Positions 1 through 7,132 of a stretch of 64,000 bases of DNA are shown in pieces. The DNA is from Thermosynechococcus sp. (GTDB lineage: Bacteria > Cyanobacteriota > Cyanobacteriia > Thermosynechococcales > Thermosynechococcaceae). The notes beneath the pieces were generated by a model. It had not been told where the DNA came from and did no database searches. It saw nothing but the letters and a program-made list of their open reading frames with translations. The first letter of the stretch is position 1. Each line of letters begins with the position of its first letter. Made by a program: the position numbers and the translations under genes. The DNA lies in NCBI RefSeq assembly GCF_025999095.1, contig NZ_AP024678.1, positions 1,209,527 through 1,273,526 on the forward strand. Direction: 5' to 3'.

Positions 1-560
1 ATAATGTTGGTTTTCGTGTCCTCGATGCCCTTGCGGAGCGGTATAGGGTGCAGTTGACCCCGCAGCGGCGCTGCTTGGGAGAGGTAGCAGAGGTGCTGAT
101 TCATGGTCAAAAGGTGCGTCTCCTCAAGCCCACCACCTATATGAATCGCTCGGGGCAATCTCTCCAGGCCCTGTTGAATTTTTATAAGCTGCCCCTCGAA
201 CGAACTCTCGTGGTCTATGATGATGCCGATTTGCCCCTGGGGCGACTGCGCTTGCGCCTGAGTGGCTCAGCGGGGGGGCATAACGGGATTAAGTCTATCA
301 TTCAACACTGCCATTCCCAGCAGTTTCCTCGCCTGAAGGTGGGCATTGCCTTTGGCGATCGCCTGCAGCAGCAAAGGGGGCCCCGCAATGCTGTGCCCTT
401 TGTTTTGGGACATTTTTCAGCCCCTGAACTGGCCATTTTACCCGCCGTGCTTGATCTGGCTGTGGATGCGATTGAGTTGAGTATTCAGTCTGGAGTTGAG
501 GTGGCCATGAATCTCTACAACGGCAAAAGTATTCCCCTACCTCCCCTACCGCAATCCTGA
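1..560 (+). CDS. pth: Peptidyl-tRNA hydrolase, 5'-truncated by the window edge
   Basis: Cytosolic enzyme that cleaves the ester bond of peptidyl-tRNAs released from stalled ribosomes. The frame is open from base 3 and begins NVGF. The two bases before it (AT) fit the CAT codon of the catalytic His that precedes this motif in the family, so the N-terminal strand and true start lie off the window. Visible family motifs are YMNRSGQS (the conserved tRNA-binding Asn), DDADLPLG (the catalytic Asp region) and GSAGGHNGIKSI. About 185 residues are present and the C-terminus ends normally at TGA, so this is a cut gene and not a broken one. The GTG at 48 is internal and should not be taken as the start. 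The next gene follows after 54 bases on the same strand. Confidence 0.95.
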   Translation, partial: NVGFRVLDALAERYRVQLTPQRRCLGEVAEVLIHGQKVRLLKPTTYMNRSGQSLQALLNFYKLPLERTLVVYDDADLPLGRLRLRLSGSAGGHNGIKSIIQHCHSQQFPRLKVGIAFGDRLQQQRGPRNAVPFVLGHFSAPELAILPAVLDLAVDAIELSIQSGVEVAMNLYNGKSIPLPPLPQS

Positions 561-614
561 ACCCCCAACTGGAGGTCCGAGGCCGAAGCGGATCTCAAGT
601 TAGATTAAAAACAG

Positions 615-1850
615 GTGTTTTCGGTGCAAAGTATGGACATTGGCGAAAGTGTGCGCATGGCGATCGCCACCCTCAAGGCCAATCGCCTCCGCAGTGGCCT
701 AACGATGTTGGGCATTATCATTGGCAATGCAGCAGTGATTGCCATGGTCGGAGTGGGTCAGGGGGCACAGCGCTATGCCGCCAGCCAGTTTGAATCCTTG
801 GGACCCAATACGCTTTTTATTGTGCCGGGAACACCCCAAGCCCGCAACCGCACCTTTAATGTGCCGCAAACCCTTGTGCTTGAAGATGCCAAGGCGATCG
901 CCACCCAAGTGCCCACAGTTAAGGAAGTGGCACCGCAAATCCAAGTGCAACAACGGGTAACCTATCGCGGCCGCAACACGAATGTGCTGATCGTGGGTAC
1001 CACCCCGACCTTTCCCGCGGTGCGCAGTTTTACCGTGGCCCAGGGGCGTTTTATCTCCAATGAGGATATGGAACGGCATCGCCGCGTCGTGATTTTAGGC
1101 TGGGATTTGGCGAAGAAGCTCTTTATCAACGACAATCCTGTGGGTCAGCAGGTGCGGATCAAGAATCTTTCCTTTGAGGTGATTGGCGTAATGGCTGAAA
1201 AGGGCGCCTTCCTGGGTAATAATCAGGATGAGGCGGCCTATATTCCCATTACGACGATGTCTTCCCGCATTGTCGGGCAGCGATCGCCCTATGGGATTTC
1301 CTTAACCTTTATCTCGGTGTCTGCCCGCGATGAGCAAAGCATTGATGCTGCTAAGTTTCAGATTACCAACCTACTGCGGCGGCGGCATCAAATTGTGGAT
1401 GAGGATGATTTTACCATTCAAACTCAAAAGGAAGCCCTGCAAATTATCGGCAACATCAGCAATGCCCTGACGTTAATGTTGGCAGCGATCGCCGGCATTT
1501 CGCTGCTGGTGGGGGGCATTGGCATTATGAACATTATGCTGGTGTCCGTGACGGAGCGTACCCAAGAAATTGGCCTGCGCAAGGCCATTGGTGCAACTCA
1601 GCGGGATATACTGGCACAGTTTATGATTGAGGCGATGATCCTCTCGGCCCTCGGTGGCCTAATGGGTACTGGCCTCGGTGTGGGCGGTGTCATGCTGGTG
1701 GCGATGCTAACCCCCCTAGAGGCTGGCGTTGCCCCCGTTGCTGTGGCTCTGGCTGTCGGTGTTTCGGGCAGTATTGGCCTCTTCTTTGGGGTGGTTCCCG
1801 CTCAGCGGGCAGCGCGGCTGGATCCGATTGTTGCCCTGCGCAGTGTTTAG
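615..1850 (+). CDS. ABC transporter permease of the FtsX/MacB family
   Basis: A 411-residue membrane protein with the MacB architecture: one N-terminal transmembrane helix (about residues 22-45), a large periplasmic domain (about 46-280), then three C-terminal helices (about 283-310, 330-360 and 375-400). The cytoplasmic end ends in RAARLDPIVALR, the typical closing motif of MacB_PCD/FtsX permeases. Unlike E. coli MacB it carries no fused ATPase, so it must pair with a separately encoded ATP-binding protein, which is not in this window. Such proteins drive mechanotransmission for efflux or lipoprotein release. The substrate cannot be read from sequence. The start is GTG 615 with an ACAGG stretch in front; ATG 633 is an alternative. 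The stop codon lies in a 10-bp tandem duplication. Confidence 0.85.
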   Translation: MFSVQSMDIGESVRMAIATLKANRLRSGLTMLGIIIGNAAVIAMVGVGQGAQRYAASQFESLGPNTLFIVPGTPQARNRTFNVPQTLVLEDAKAIATQVPTVKEVAPQIQVQQRVTYRGRNTNVLIVGTTPTFPAVRSFTVAQGRFISNEDMERHRRVVILGWDLAKKLFINDNPVGQQVRIKNLSFEVIGVMAEKGAFLGNNQDEAAYIPITTMSSRIVGQRSPYGISLTFISVSARDEQSIDAAKFQITNLLRRRHQIVDEDDFTIQTQKEALQIIGNISNALTLMLAAIAGISLLVGGIGIMNIMLVSVTERTQEIGLRKAIGATQRDILAQFMIEAMILSALGGLMGTGLGVGGVMLVAMLTPLEAGVAPVAVALAVGVSGSIGLFFGVVPAQRAARLDPIVALRSV

Positions 1851-1859
1851 CAGTGTTTA
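1840..1859. repeat. 10-bp tandem duplication spanning a stop codon
   Basis: The decamer GCAGTGTTTA occurs twice head to tail (1840-1849 and 1850-1859). The first copy contains the TAG stop of the FtsX-type permease. The second copy is non-coding and is followed by AG. It looks like a replication-slippage duplication and no function is implied. Confidence 0.85.
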
Positions 1860-1882
1860 AGAGTGCCCTTGGAAAATTGCAG

Positions 1883-1984
1883 ATGGAAACGACAATCCTA
1901 GACTGGATAACTGGTGGTCTTGCGATCGCCATTGTCATTGGCGGTCTGTTGATGATGTTTACCAACCTCTGGACGCGGCGATGA
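1883..1984 (+). CDS. 33-residue single-helix membrane protein (unrecognised)
   Basis: ATG 1883 opens a 33-codon frame ending at TGA 1982-1984. The product begins METTILDWITGG and ends FTNLWTRR, with an uninterrupted hydrophobic stretch of about 16 residues (GLAIAIVIGGLLMMF) flanked by an acidic N-side and an Arg-Arg C-side. This is a convincing single transmembrane helix obeying the positive-inside rule. The stop overlaps the start of the next gene in an ATGA, so the two are probably translationally coupled. Its size matches the tiny subunits of cyanobacterial photosynthetic and NDH-1 complexes, but it does not match PsbT, PsbI, PsbM, PsbX, PetG, PetN, PsaM, PsaI or PsaJ as I know them. I do not assign a function. 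Coding status is inferred from composition and coupling. Confidence 0.5.
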   Translation: METTILDWITGGLAIAIVIGGLLMMFTNLWTRR

Positions 1985-2799
1985 CCCTGCGGCAAGGCTT
2001 GACCTACCTGCTGTTGGGGGCGATCGCGATTGCTATGCTCCTCCCGTTGCTATGGCTCACCAGTACCGCCTTTAAGTCTGCCAATGAAGATATTTTTGCC
2101 TTTCCGCCCCGCTGGCTGCCCGCTGAACCTACATTGGCAAATTTTCTGACGGTTTGGCAAACGAATCCCTTTGGTCAGTACCTGTTCAACAGTACGCTGG
2201 TGGCGGTTTTAACGGTGGCCTGTAATCTGCTGACCTCGGCCTTGGCCGCCTATCCCTTGGCTCGGCTTTCCTTTCGCGGGCGAGAGGTGATTTTTACCGC
2301 CATTTTGGCCACGATCATGATTCCCTTTCAAATCATCATGATTCCCCTGTTTATTTTGGCGGTGCAGTTGGGGCTGCGGAATACCTATCTGGGAATGATG
2401 CTGCCCAGTTTGGCCTCTGCCTTTGGTATCTTTCTATTGCGGCAGGCTTTTATGGCAGTGCCCAAGGAACTAGAAGAGGCGGCTCGTCTCGATGGCTGCT
2501 CAGAATTGGGGCTGTGGTGGTTTGTGATGCTACCTGCCATTCGCCCTGCCCTCGTTACCCTTGGCATTTTTGTTTTTATTGGTGCTTGGAGTGATTTTCT
2601 CTGGCCGCTGTTGGTTTTGGATCAACCGGAACTTTATACGCTCCCCATTGGCGTGGTGACCTTGGCGGGGACCTTTTCCTTAGATTGGCGACTCATTGCC
2701 GCTGGCTCAGTGATTTCAATTGTGCCCGTGTTCATTGTGTTTGTTTTCTTACAGCGATATATTATTCCCTCACACACTGGTGCTGGCCTGAAGGGCTAA
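1981..2799 (+). CDS. Carbohydrate-type (CUT1, MalG-like) ABC transporter permease
   Basis: A 272-residue inner-membrane permease with about six helices. The first runs at residues 8-30. The cytoplasmic EAA loop, LEEAARLDGCSELGLWWF, lies near residues 163-182, the docking site for the ATPase. The length and the GxxxLGLxNTYLG-like region (QLGLRNTYLGMMLPS) fit the MalG/UgpE branch of binding-protein-dependent sugar importers. Such a permease normally works with a MalF-type partner, a periplasmic binding protein and an ATPase, none of which is adjacent, so it must assemble with components encoded elsewhere. The start overlaps the upstream 33-codon ORF as ATGA. The 3' end overlaps the convergent RCK gene by 4 bases, with no terminator hairpin between them. 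The substrate is unknown. Confidence 0.85.
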   Translation: MTLRQGLTYLLLGAIAIAMLLPLLWLTSTAFKSANEDIFAFPPRWLPAEPTLANFLTVWQTNPFGQYLFNSTLVAVLTVACNLLTSALAAYPLARLSFRGREVIFTAILATIMIPFQIIMIPLFILAVQLGLRNTYLGMMLPSLASAFGIFLLRQAFMAVPKELEEAARLDGCSELGLWWFVMLPAIRPALVTLGIFVFIGAWSDFLWPLLVLDQPELYTLPIGVVTLAGTFSLDWRLIAAGSVISIVPVFIVFVFLQRYIIPSHTGAGLKG

Positions 2800-3563
2800 C
2801 TTCTGAGGCCGCGATCGCGAATCCTCTGGCGGTGGCCATATTGGCGGAAGAAGGTTTGAATTTCCGCGGCTCGGCCAAGGGCAATCAGGGTATCCCCCGC
2901 CCCTAGGGGCAGGGTTAAGGGGGGATGGGTGACCAAAGTACCCTTTGGATGGCGAACAGCGACAATAATAAAACGCCCGCGGCCTTTCGCTTCCACATCG
3001 GCAATTGCCAGTCCCACCAGTGAGGACTCCAAGGGCAGGGTAAACTCCTCAATCTGGAGATCAAGCTGGCTGAGGAGCTCAATTAGGTGACTGCGCTCCT
3101 CTTTTTCCTCCAGAAAATCCAAAACTGTGGGGCGAGTAATGAGCTGCACCATGCGGTGGGCACTGATACTGGAGGGTAGGACCACGTGATCGGCGCCGGC
3201 AAAACGCAGTTTGGACTCCGTGGCGGGTAATTCACCGTAGGCCAAGATTTGCAATTTGGGATTCAGGCGACGGCCAATTAGCGTAATAAAGACATTGCTG
3301 GCATCATCGTCCAAAACCGCCACCAGAGTGCGAGCGCGATCTGCCCCCACGGCCAAGAGTTCATTTTCATCCATCAGATCGTCACCGCGATAAAAAGGGT
3401 GCCCTGACTGCTGGGCAAGCCGTAGTCGCGGCCGCTGGTTGTCAATCACAACAAAGGGAATTTGGGCAGCGGCCAAGTTCCTCGCTAAGGTGCGACCCAG
3501 AGAACCATAGCCGCAAATGATGACGTGCTCCTTGAGCTTAGCAAGATGCGAGGGGGGTGTCAT
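2796..3563 (-). CDS. Soluble TrkA-N/TrkA-C (RCK) nucleotide-binding protein
   Basis: A 255-residue cytosolic regulator built like the regulatory half of a K+ channel. The N-terminal Rossmann fold carries ICGYGSLGRTLA (about residues 15-26) and the NAD ribose-binding acid in VVIDNQ. RAGADHV-type sequence (FAGADHVVLPS) follows near residue 125, and a C-terminal TrkA_C domain spans about 165-250, ending in LGAGDTLIALG. It has no membrane segment. The upstream gene encodes a channel with the same RCK layout, and the two overlap by 4 bases (ATGA), so they are one operon. The likely role is a second RCK subunit that forms hetero-rings with, or gates, the channel. The two RCK regions are clearly paralogous, which suggests duplication with loss of the pore module here. 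Confidence 0.85.
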   Translation of the reverse strand: MTPPSHLAKLKEHVIICGYGSLGRTLARNLAAAQIPFVVIDNQRPRLRLAQQSGHPFYRGDDLMDENELLAVGADRARTLVAVLDDDASNVFITLIGRRLNPKLQILAYGELPATESKLRFAGADHVVLPSSISAHRMVQLITRPTVLDFLEEKEERSHLIELLSQLDLQIEEFTLPLESSLVGLAIADVEAKGRGRFIIVAVRHPKGTLVTHPPLTLPLGAGDTLIALGRAAEIQTFFRQYGHRQRIRDRGLRS

Positions 3564-4609
3564 TGGGGGTAGCGGGCCCGGGAGGTATATTTACGAATTA
3601 GCTTGGGGGCATCTTGGGCATGACCCAAAAGAATCAGTGTATCGCCAACTTCGACGACGGGATTGGCGCTGGCGGGAAACAATTGACCATCGCTTTTGCG
3701 TAAGCCAACAATGATAAATGCCCCTTGGCCGCGTACCTCCAGTCCCGTCAAGCGCGTACCCACATAGGGGTAATCGGGGGTAATCTCCAGTTCCTCGATG
3801 CGGGCATCAATATGGCTGAGCAGTTCATTGAGGGTCTCGAGATCGCCGGTTTGTTCGAGGAAATCAATGCGTGGCCGCCGGATCAGGTTCGTCATTTGAC
3901 TGGCGCCAATTTTTGTCGGCAAGACGATGTGATCTGCCCCTGCCAGGCGTAGCTTCGATTCCGTGGTGGGTAAATTTGCCCGCGCTACAATCAGCAAACT
4001 CGGATTCATGGAGCGCGCCGTCAGCGTAACAAAGACATTGACCGTATCATTGGGCAGCACCGTGGCCAGGGCGATCGCCCGATCAATGCCCACCGCTTGT
4101 AGCGTTTCCTCCTCCACCGCACTTCCCAAATAGGCCAAATAGCCCAACTGGAGGGCTAAATCAATGCGCTGTTCATTGAGATCCAAAATCACAAAGGGGG
4201 TTTTTAATGCGGTTAACTCCTGAGCCATCATCTGACCAATGCGGCCAAAACCACAAATAATGACATGGCGCTTTAGTTTGTTGATGTCACGACTTGCCCG
4301 TTGAATATCGAGTAGGCGTTTAATCTCCCCTTCGGTAAACAGTTGCACCACTGCACCGATGGTATAGACAGTTGCAGCACTGCCGGCCACGATGATCATC
4401 ATGTTGAAGAAGCGTTGCGCCGGCGTAATCAGCGGTCGCACTTCACTGTAGCCAATACCAAAGACGGTGATCACGTACATATAGAGGGCATCGAGCCAGT
4501 TCCAGCCAAAGCTGGTGTAGCCCGCCACCGCCACCAACATGATGAGAATAAAGAGGGTGATGCCAATAATAAAACGGTTGAGGGCAGGGGTCGCAGGTAA
4601 CCGTCGCAT
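3560..4609 (-). CDS. Two-helix potassium channel with RCK (TrkA-N/TrkA-C) domain
   Basis: A 349-residue MthK/GsuK-type channel. Helix 1 lies near residues 12-32, the pore helix and filter near 40-58, helix 2 near 62-85, then a TrkA-N fold with ICGFGRIGQMMAQ and a C-terminal TrkA_C domain ending in VEVGDTLILLG. The filter reads TVFGIGYSE, where a canonical K+ filter would read TVGYGD, so ion selectivity is less certain than the fold. I chose ATG 4609 (MRRLPATP). A longer frame reaches back to 4690, but that would overlap sdhA by 77 bases and adds a non-conserved tail. Starting at 4609 leaves 4 bases after the sdhA stop. The following RCK gene overlaps by 4 bases, so sdhA, the channel and the RCK protein may be co-transcribed. 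Confidence 0.85.
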   Translation of the reverse strand: MRRLPATPALNRFIIGITLFILIMLVAVAGYTSFGWNWLDALYMYVITVFGIGYSEVRPLITPAQRFFNMMIIVAGSAATVYTIGAVVQLFTEGEIKRLLDIQRASRDINKLKRHVIICGFGRIGQMMAQELTALKTPFVILDLNEQRIDLALQLGYLAYLGSAVEEETLQAVGIDRAIALATVLPNDTVNVFVTLTARSMNPSLLIVARANLPTTESKLRLAGADHIVLPTKIGASQMTNLIRRPRIDFLEQTGDLETLNELLSHIDARIEELEITPDYPYVGTRLTGLEVRGQGAFIIVGLRKSDGQLFPASANPVVEVGDTLILLGHAQDAPKLIRKYTSRARYPQ

Positions 4610-4613
4610 GGCT

Positions 4614-6359
4614 TTAATACTTGCGCTCTTGGGGCGGAAACAGGGTAATGGTGACGGGCAGATAATCAATCCGAATGCCGTCGCTGTCATAGGTGGCTAG
4701 GGTATGGCGTAGGCAGTTGATATCATCCCGCTGGGGATAGTCCTCACGGAAGTGGGCACCACGACTTTCTTGGCGGCTAAGGGCACTACTGAGAATTACC
4801 TCAGCAACGATTAGTAGGTTGGCTAGTTCAAAGGCCGCAATCAGTTCCGTATTCCAATAGCGCTGGCGATCATCAAGACGAATCCGGCCATAGGCCGCCT
4901 TGAGCCGTTGCAATTCCCCTAAGCCCCGCTGCATTAACTCAGCCGTGCGAAAGACGCCACAGTATTGGGTCATACAATCCTGTACTTGCTGCCGCAGTTG
5001 GGCAATGCGCAGATCCCCTGCTTGATCAAAGAGGTGCTGAATCTGCTGCTCTGCTGCTTGCAGGTAGGGCTGGGGGTCAAATTGGGGGCGGGGCAGGCTT
5101 GGTAAATCCTTGGCGATCGCGGCACCGGTGCGGCGGCCATAGACCACACATTCTAAGAGAGAATTACTGCCCAAGCGATTGGCACCATGCACCGAGACAC
5201 AGGCACATTCGCCAGCAGCATAGAATCCGGTCACCATCTCTGTGGCATTGGCCCGCACCTGACCATTGATATTGACCGGAATACCCCCCATGGAGTAGTG
5301 CACCGTCGGACGGACAGGAATCGGCTCTACCACTGCATCCACCCCCGCCAAGCGATGGGCTTCCTCCCAACAGAAGGGAATGCGATTCATGATTTTTTCG
5401 CGACCCAAGTGGCGGACATCGAGATAGACAAAAGGCCCACCCCTAGAGCCATCCCGGTGGATGCCCCGCCCTTCACGAATTTCGGTGGCGATCGCCCGCG
5501 AGGTAATATCGCGGGGAGCCAGTTCCATCCGACTGGGGGCATAGCGTGCCATAAAGCGTTCCCCCTCGGCATTGAGTAGATAAGCCCCTTCGCCGCGCAC
5601 CGCCTCAGAAATCAAGACACCCGCTGGATACAACCCCGTCGGGTGAAATTGGACAAACTCCATATCCTCAAGGGGTAAGCCTGCCCGTGCCGTCATCCCT
5701 AAGCCGTCCCCAGTGGAAGCAAAATCATTAGATGTGGTATTAAAGACCCGACCATAGCCCCCTGTGGCAAAAAGAATGGCGGGTGCCCGCAGAATATCCA
5801 GTTGACCCGTTTCAATGTGGTAGGCAACGACCCCCTTGGCCTGCTGCTCCTCGAGAATCAGCCGCAGCACATACCACTCGCTCAAAAAAGTGACATTGTA
5901 CTTTAGGAGATTGCAGTAGAGTTCGTGGAGAATGGCATGACCCGTTTTGTCGGCGGCATAGCAGGTGCGCCGGTAGGTGTGACCGCCAAAGGCGCGCTGG
6001 GCAATGCGGCCATCGGGCAAGCGAGAAAAGAGTACCCCCAAGTGCTCAAGGTCAATCACCACATCGGGCGCTTCTTGGGCAAGAATGGCGACGGCATCCT
6101 GATCCGCAAGAAAGTCTGACCCCTTGACCGTATCAAAGGCATGGCTTTCCCAAGAGTCTTCGGTATCCACATTTTTGAGGGTAGCTGCAATGCCCCCTTG
6201 GGCAGCAACGGAGTGGGAACGAATGGGATGGGTTTTGGCCACAAGGGCAATGGGGGTCTCGGGGGCCAGGCGGCAAATTTCCAAAGCAGCCCGACAGCCT
6301 GCTAGGCCACCACCGACAATCACAACGCCAAAGTCTTGCATCGTCCGTTTGTTCAGCAT
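4614..6359 (-). CDS. sdhA: Succinate dehydrogenase/fumarate reductase flavoprotein subunit
   Basis: The FAD subunit that oxidises succinate to fumarate and, in cyanobacteria, feeds the thylakoid plastoquinone pool. The FAD-binding GGGLAGCRAAL motif is at the N-terminus. HSVAAQGGIAA carries the FAD-linking His region. GGHTYRRTCYAADKTG, the active-site QFHPTGLYPAG, the catalytic Arg region APRDITSRAI and the SLLECVVYGRRTG motif follow in order. Its C-terminal domain has SRQESRGAHFREDYP. This set and the length (581 from ATG 6359, 575 from ATG 6341) separate it from L-aspartate oxidase, which is also in this window. ATG 6359 has AGGA just upstream, while ATG 6341 gives the more usual N-terminus; both are plausible. 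No iron-sulfur or anchor subunit is adjacent. Confidence 0.92.
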   Translation of the reverse strand: MLNKRTMQDFGVVIVGGGLAGCRAALEICRLAPETPIALVAKTHPIRSHSVAAQGGIAATLKNVDTEDSWESHAFDTVKGSDFLADQDAVAILAQEAPDVVIDLEHLGVLFSRLPDGRIAQRAFGGHTYRRTCYAADKTGHAILHELYCNLLKYNVTFLSEWYVLRLILEEQQAKGVVAYHIETGQLDILRAPAILFATGGYGRVFNTTSNDFASTGDGLGMTARAGLPLEDMEFVQFHPTGLYPAGVLISEAVRGEGAYLLNAEGERFMARYAPSRMELAPRDITSRAIATEIREGRGIHRDGSRGGPFVYLDVRHLGREKIMNRIPFCWEEAHRLAGVDAVVEPIPVRPTVHYSMGGIPVNINGQVRANATEMVTGFYAAGECACVSVHGANRLGSNSLLECVVYGRRTGAAIAKDLPSLPRPQFDPQPYLQAAEQQIQHLFDQAGDLRIAQLRQQVQDCMTQYCGVFRTAELMQRGLGELQRLKAAYGRIRLDDRQRYWNTELIAAFELANLLIVAEVILSSALSRQESRGAHFREDYPQRDDINCLRHTLATYDSDGIRIDYLPVTITLFPPQERKY

Positions 6360-6365
6360 CTTTTC

Positions 6366-6455
6366 CTATACTAGTTTGGCGATTAGGAGAGTGACGGCGG
6401 CAGCAAAGATGAAGCCAAGATAAAAACAGTAGCAAAATGATCTTGCGAGCCTCAC
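6366..6455 (-). CDS. Possible 29-residue hydrophobic ORF (PetL-like?) ahead of sdhA
   Basis: On the minus strand a GTG at 6455 opens a 29-codon frame ending in TAG at 6366-6368, six bases before the longer sdhA start. The product is one hydrophobic helix of about 20 residues (FYLGFIFAAAVTLLIAKLV at the C-end). The YxGFxxAA pattern and the closing Lys-hydrophobic-hydrophobic recall cytochrome b6f subunit PetL, but the match is weak and shorter than the PetL I know. No good ribosome-binding site precedes the GTG and the N-terminal residues are atypical. The remainder of the 6456-6604 gap shows no gene that I can support. Treat as a candidate only. Confidence 0.22.
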   Translation of the reverse strand: MRLARSFCYCFYLGFIFAAAVTLLIAKLV

Positions 6456-6604
6456 GCTGAATCGTTAGAGTGGCAGTACAGTTCTTTTTTCAGGGGGTGC
6501 ACGCAGGCTGGTCTTCGCAACGACCGTTGAGGCACGGCGGTTTTGATGCGTTTGCCTGGGTTCTCTCTGTGAAAAGGCTGTAATTCTACTGGAGGCAGCC
6601 GTCC

Positions 6605-7132
6605 TTGAGTGCATTTTTTCTTCACTATGGGGGTTGTGGGGTGCGCCATTGGTGCGATCGCGATCGGGCAGCGGTCATGCACCTCATTGCCAATGTCCTC
6701 AGTGAGTTTGGCCTTTCTTGGCAACCTGAAGGTGCCGATGCCGATGTGGTTCACGTTGAAGATTACTACCACCAGCGGGGTGGCCAATTTTGGGTGGTGG
6801 AACAAGCTGCAGAAGTCGTTGGCACGATTGCTTTCTATCCTATTCAGCGGGGCGAAGCGGCTGTGGAAATTCGCAAAATGTACCTTCATCCGCGGGTGCG
6901 TGGCCAAGGCCTAGGGACATTTCTCCTGTACCATCTGGAGGCGGCAATTCAAGCGGCGGGCTACCGCAAAATCTGGATTGAAACCGCCTCAGTGATGACT
7001 GCGGCTGTGCACTTGTACGAGAAGGCGGGCTATCGGCCAGCCACGGGTGTGGAAACGCAGCGCTGCGATCGCGTCTATGTCAAGGACGTAGTGCTTCATG
7101 GTATGGCTTCGATGGCTTCTGCCCCCTGCTAG
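6605..7132 (+). CDS. GNAT-family N-acetyltransferase
   Basis: A 175-residue member of the Gcn5-related acetyltransferases, which transfer acetyl from acetyl-CoA to an amine. The fold-defining elements are visible: FWVVEQAAEVVGTIAFYP (strands 2-4), the EIRKMYLHPRVRGQGLGTFL acetyl-CoA loop (R-x-x-G-x-G near residue 103-108) and the C-terminal AVHLYEKAGYRP motif. The start is taken as TTG 6605 because a GGAGG lies about nine bases upstream at 6591-6595; GTG 6641 or ATG 6677 would remove part of the first strand. The substrate is unknown. The 3' end overlaps the D,D-peptidase gene by 35 bases, so the two are likely co-transcribed. Confidence 0.85.
   Translation: MSAFFLHYGGCGVRHWCDRDRAAVMHLIANVLSEFGLSWQPEGADADVVHVEDYYHQRGGQFWVVEQAAEVVGTIAFYPIQRGEAAVEIRKMYLHPRVRGQGLGTFLLYHLEAAIQAAGYRKIWIETASVMTAAVHLYEKAGYRPATGVETQRCDRVYVKDVVLHGMASMASAPC

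Noticed and set aside
4609..4690. Longer start of the K+ channel at 4690
   Set aside because: It would overlap the sdhA coding sequence by 77 bases with a non-conserved Pro/Ser-rich tail; the ATG at 4609 leaves a normal two-helix channel.
6452..6907. A 151-codon minus-strand frame across the acetyltransferase
   Set aside because: Overlaps the GNAT gene antisense and shows no domain; the acetyl-CoA motif of the plus strand is unmistakable.
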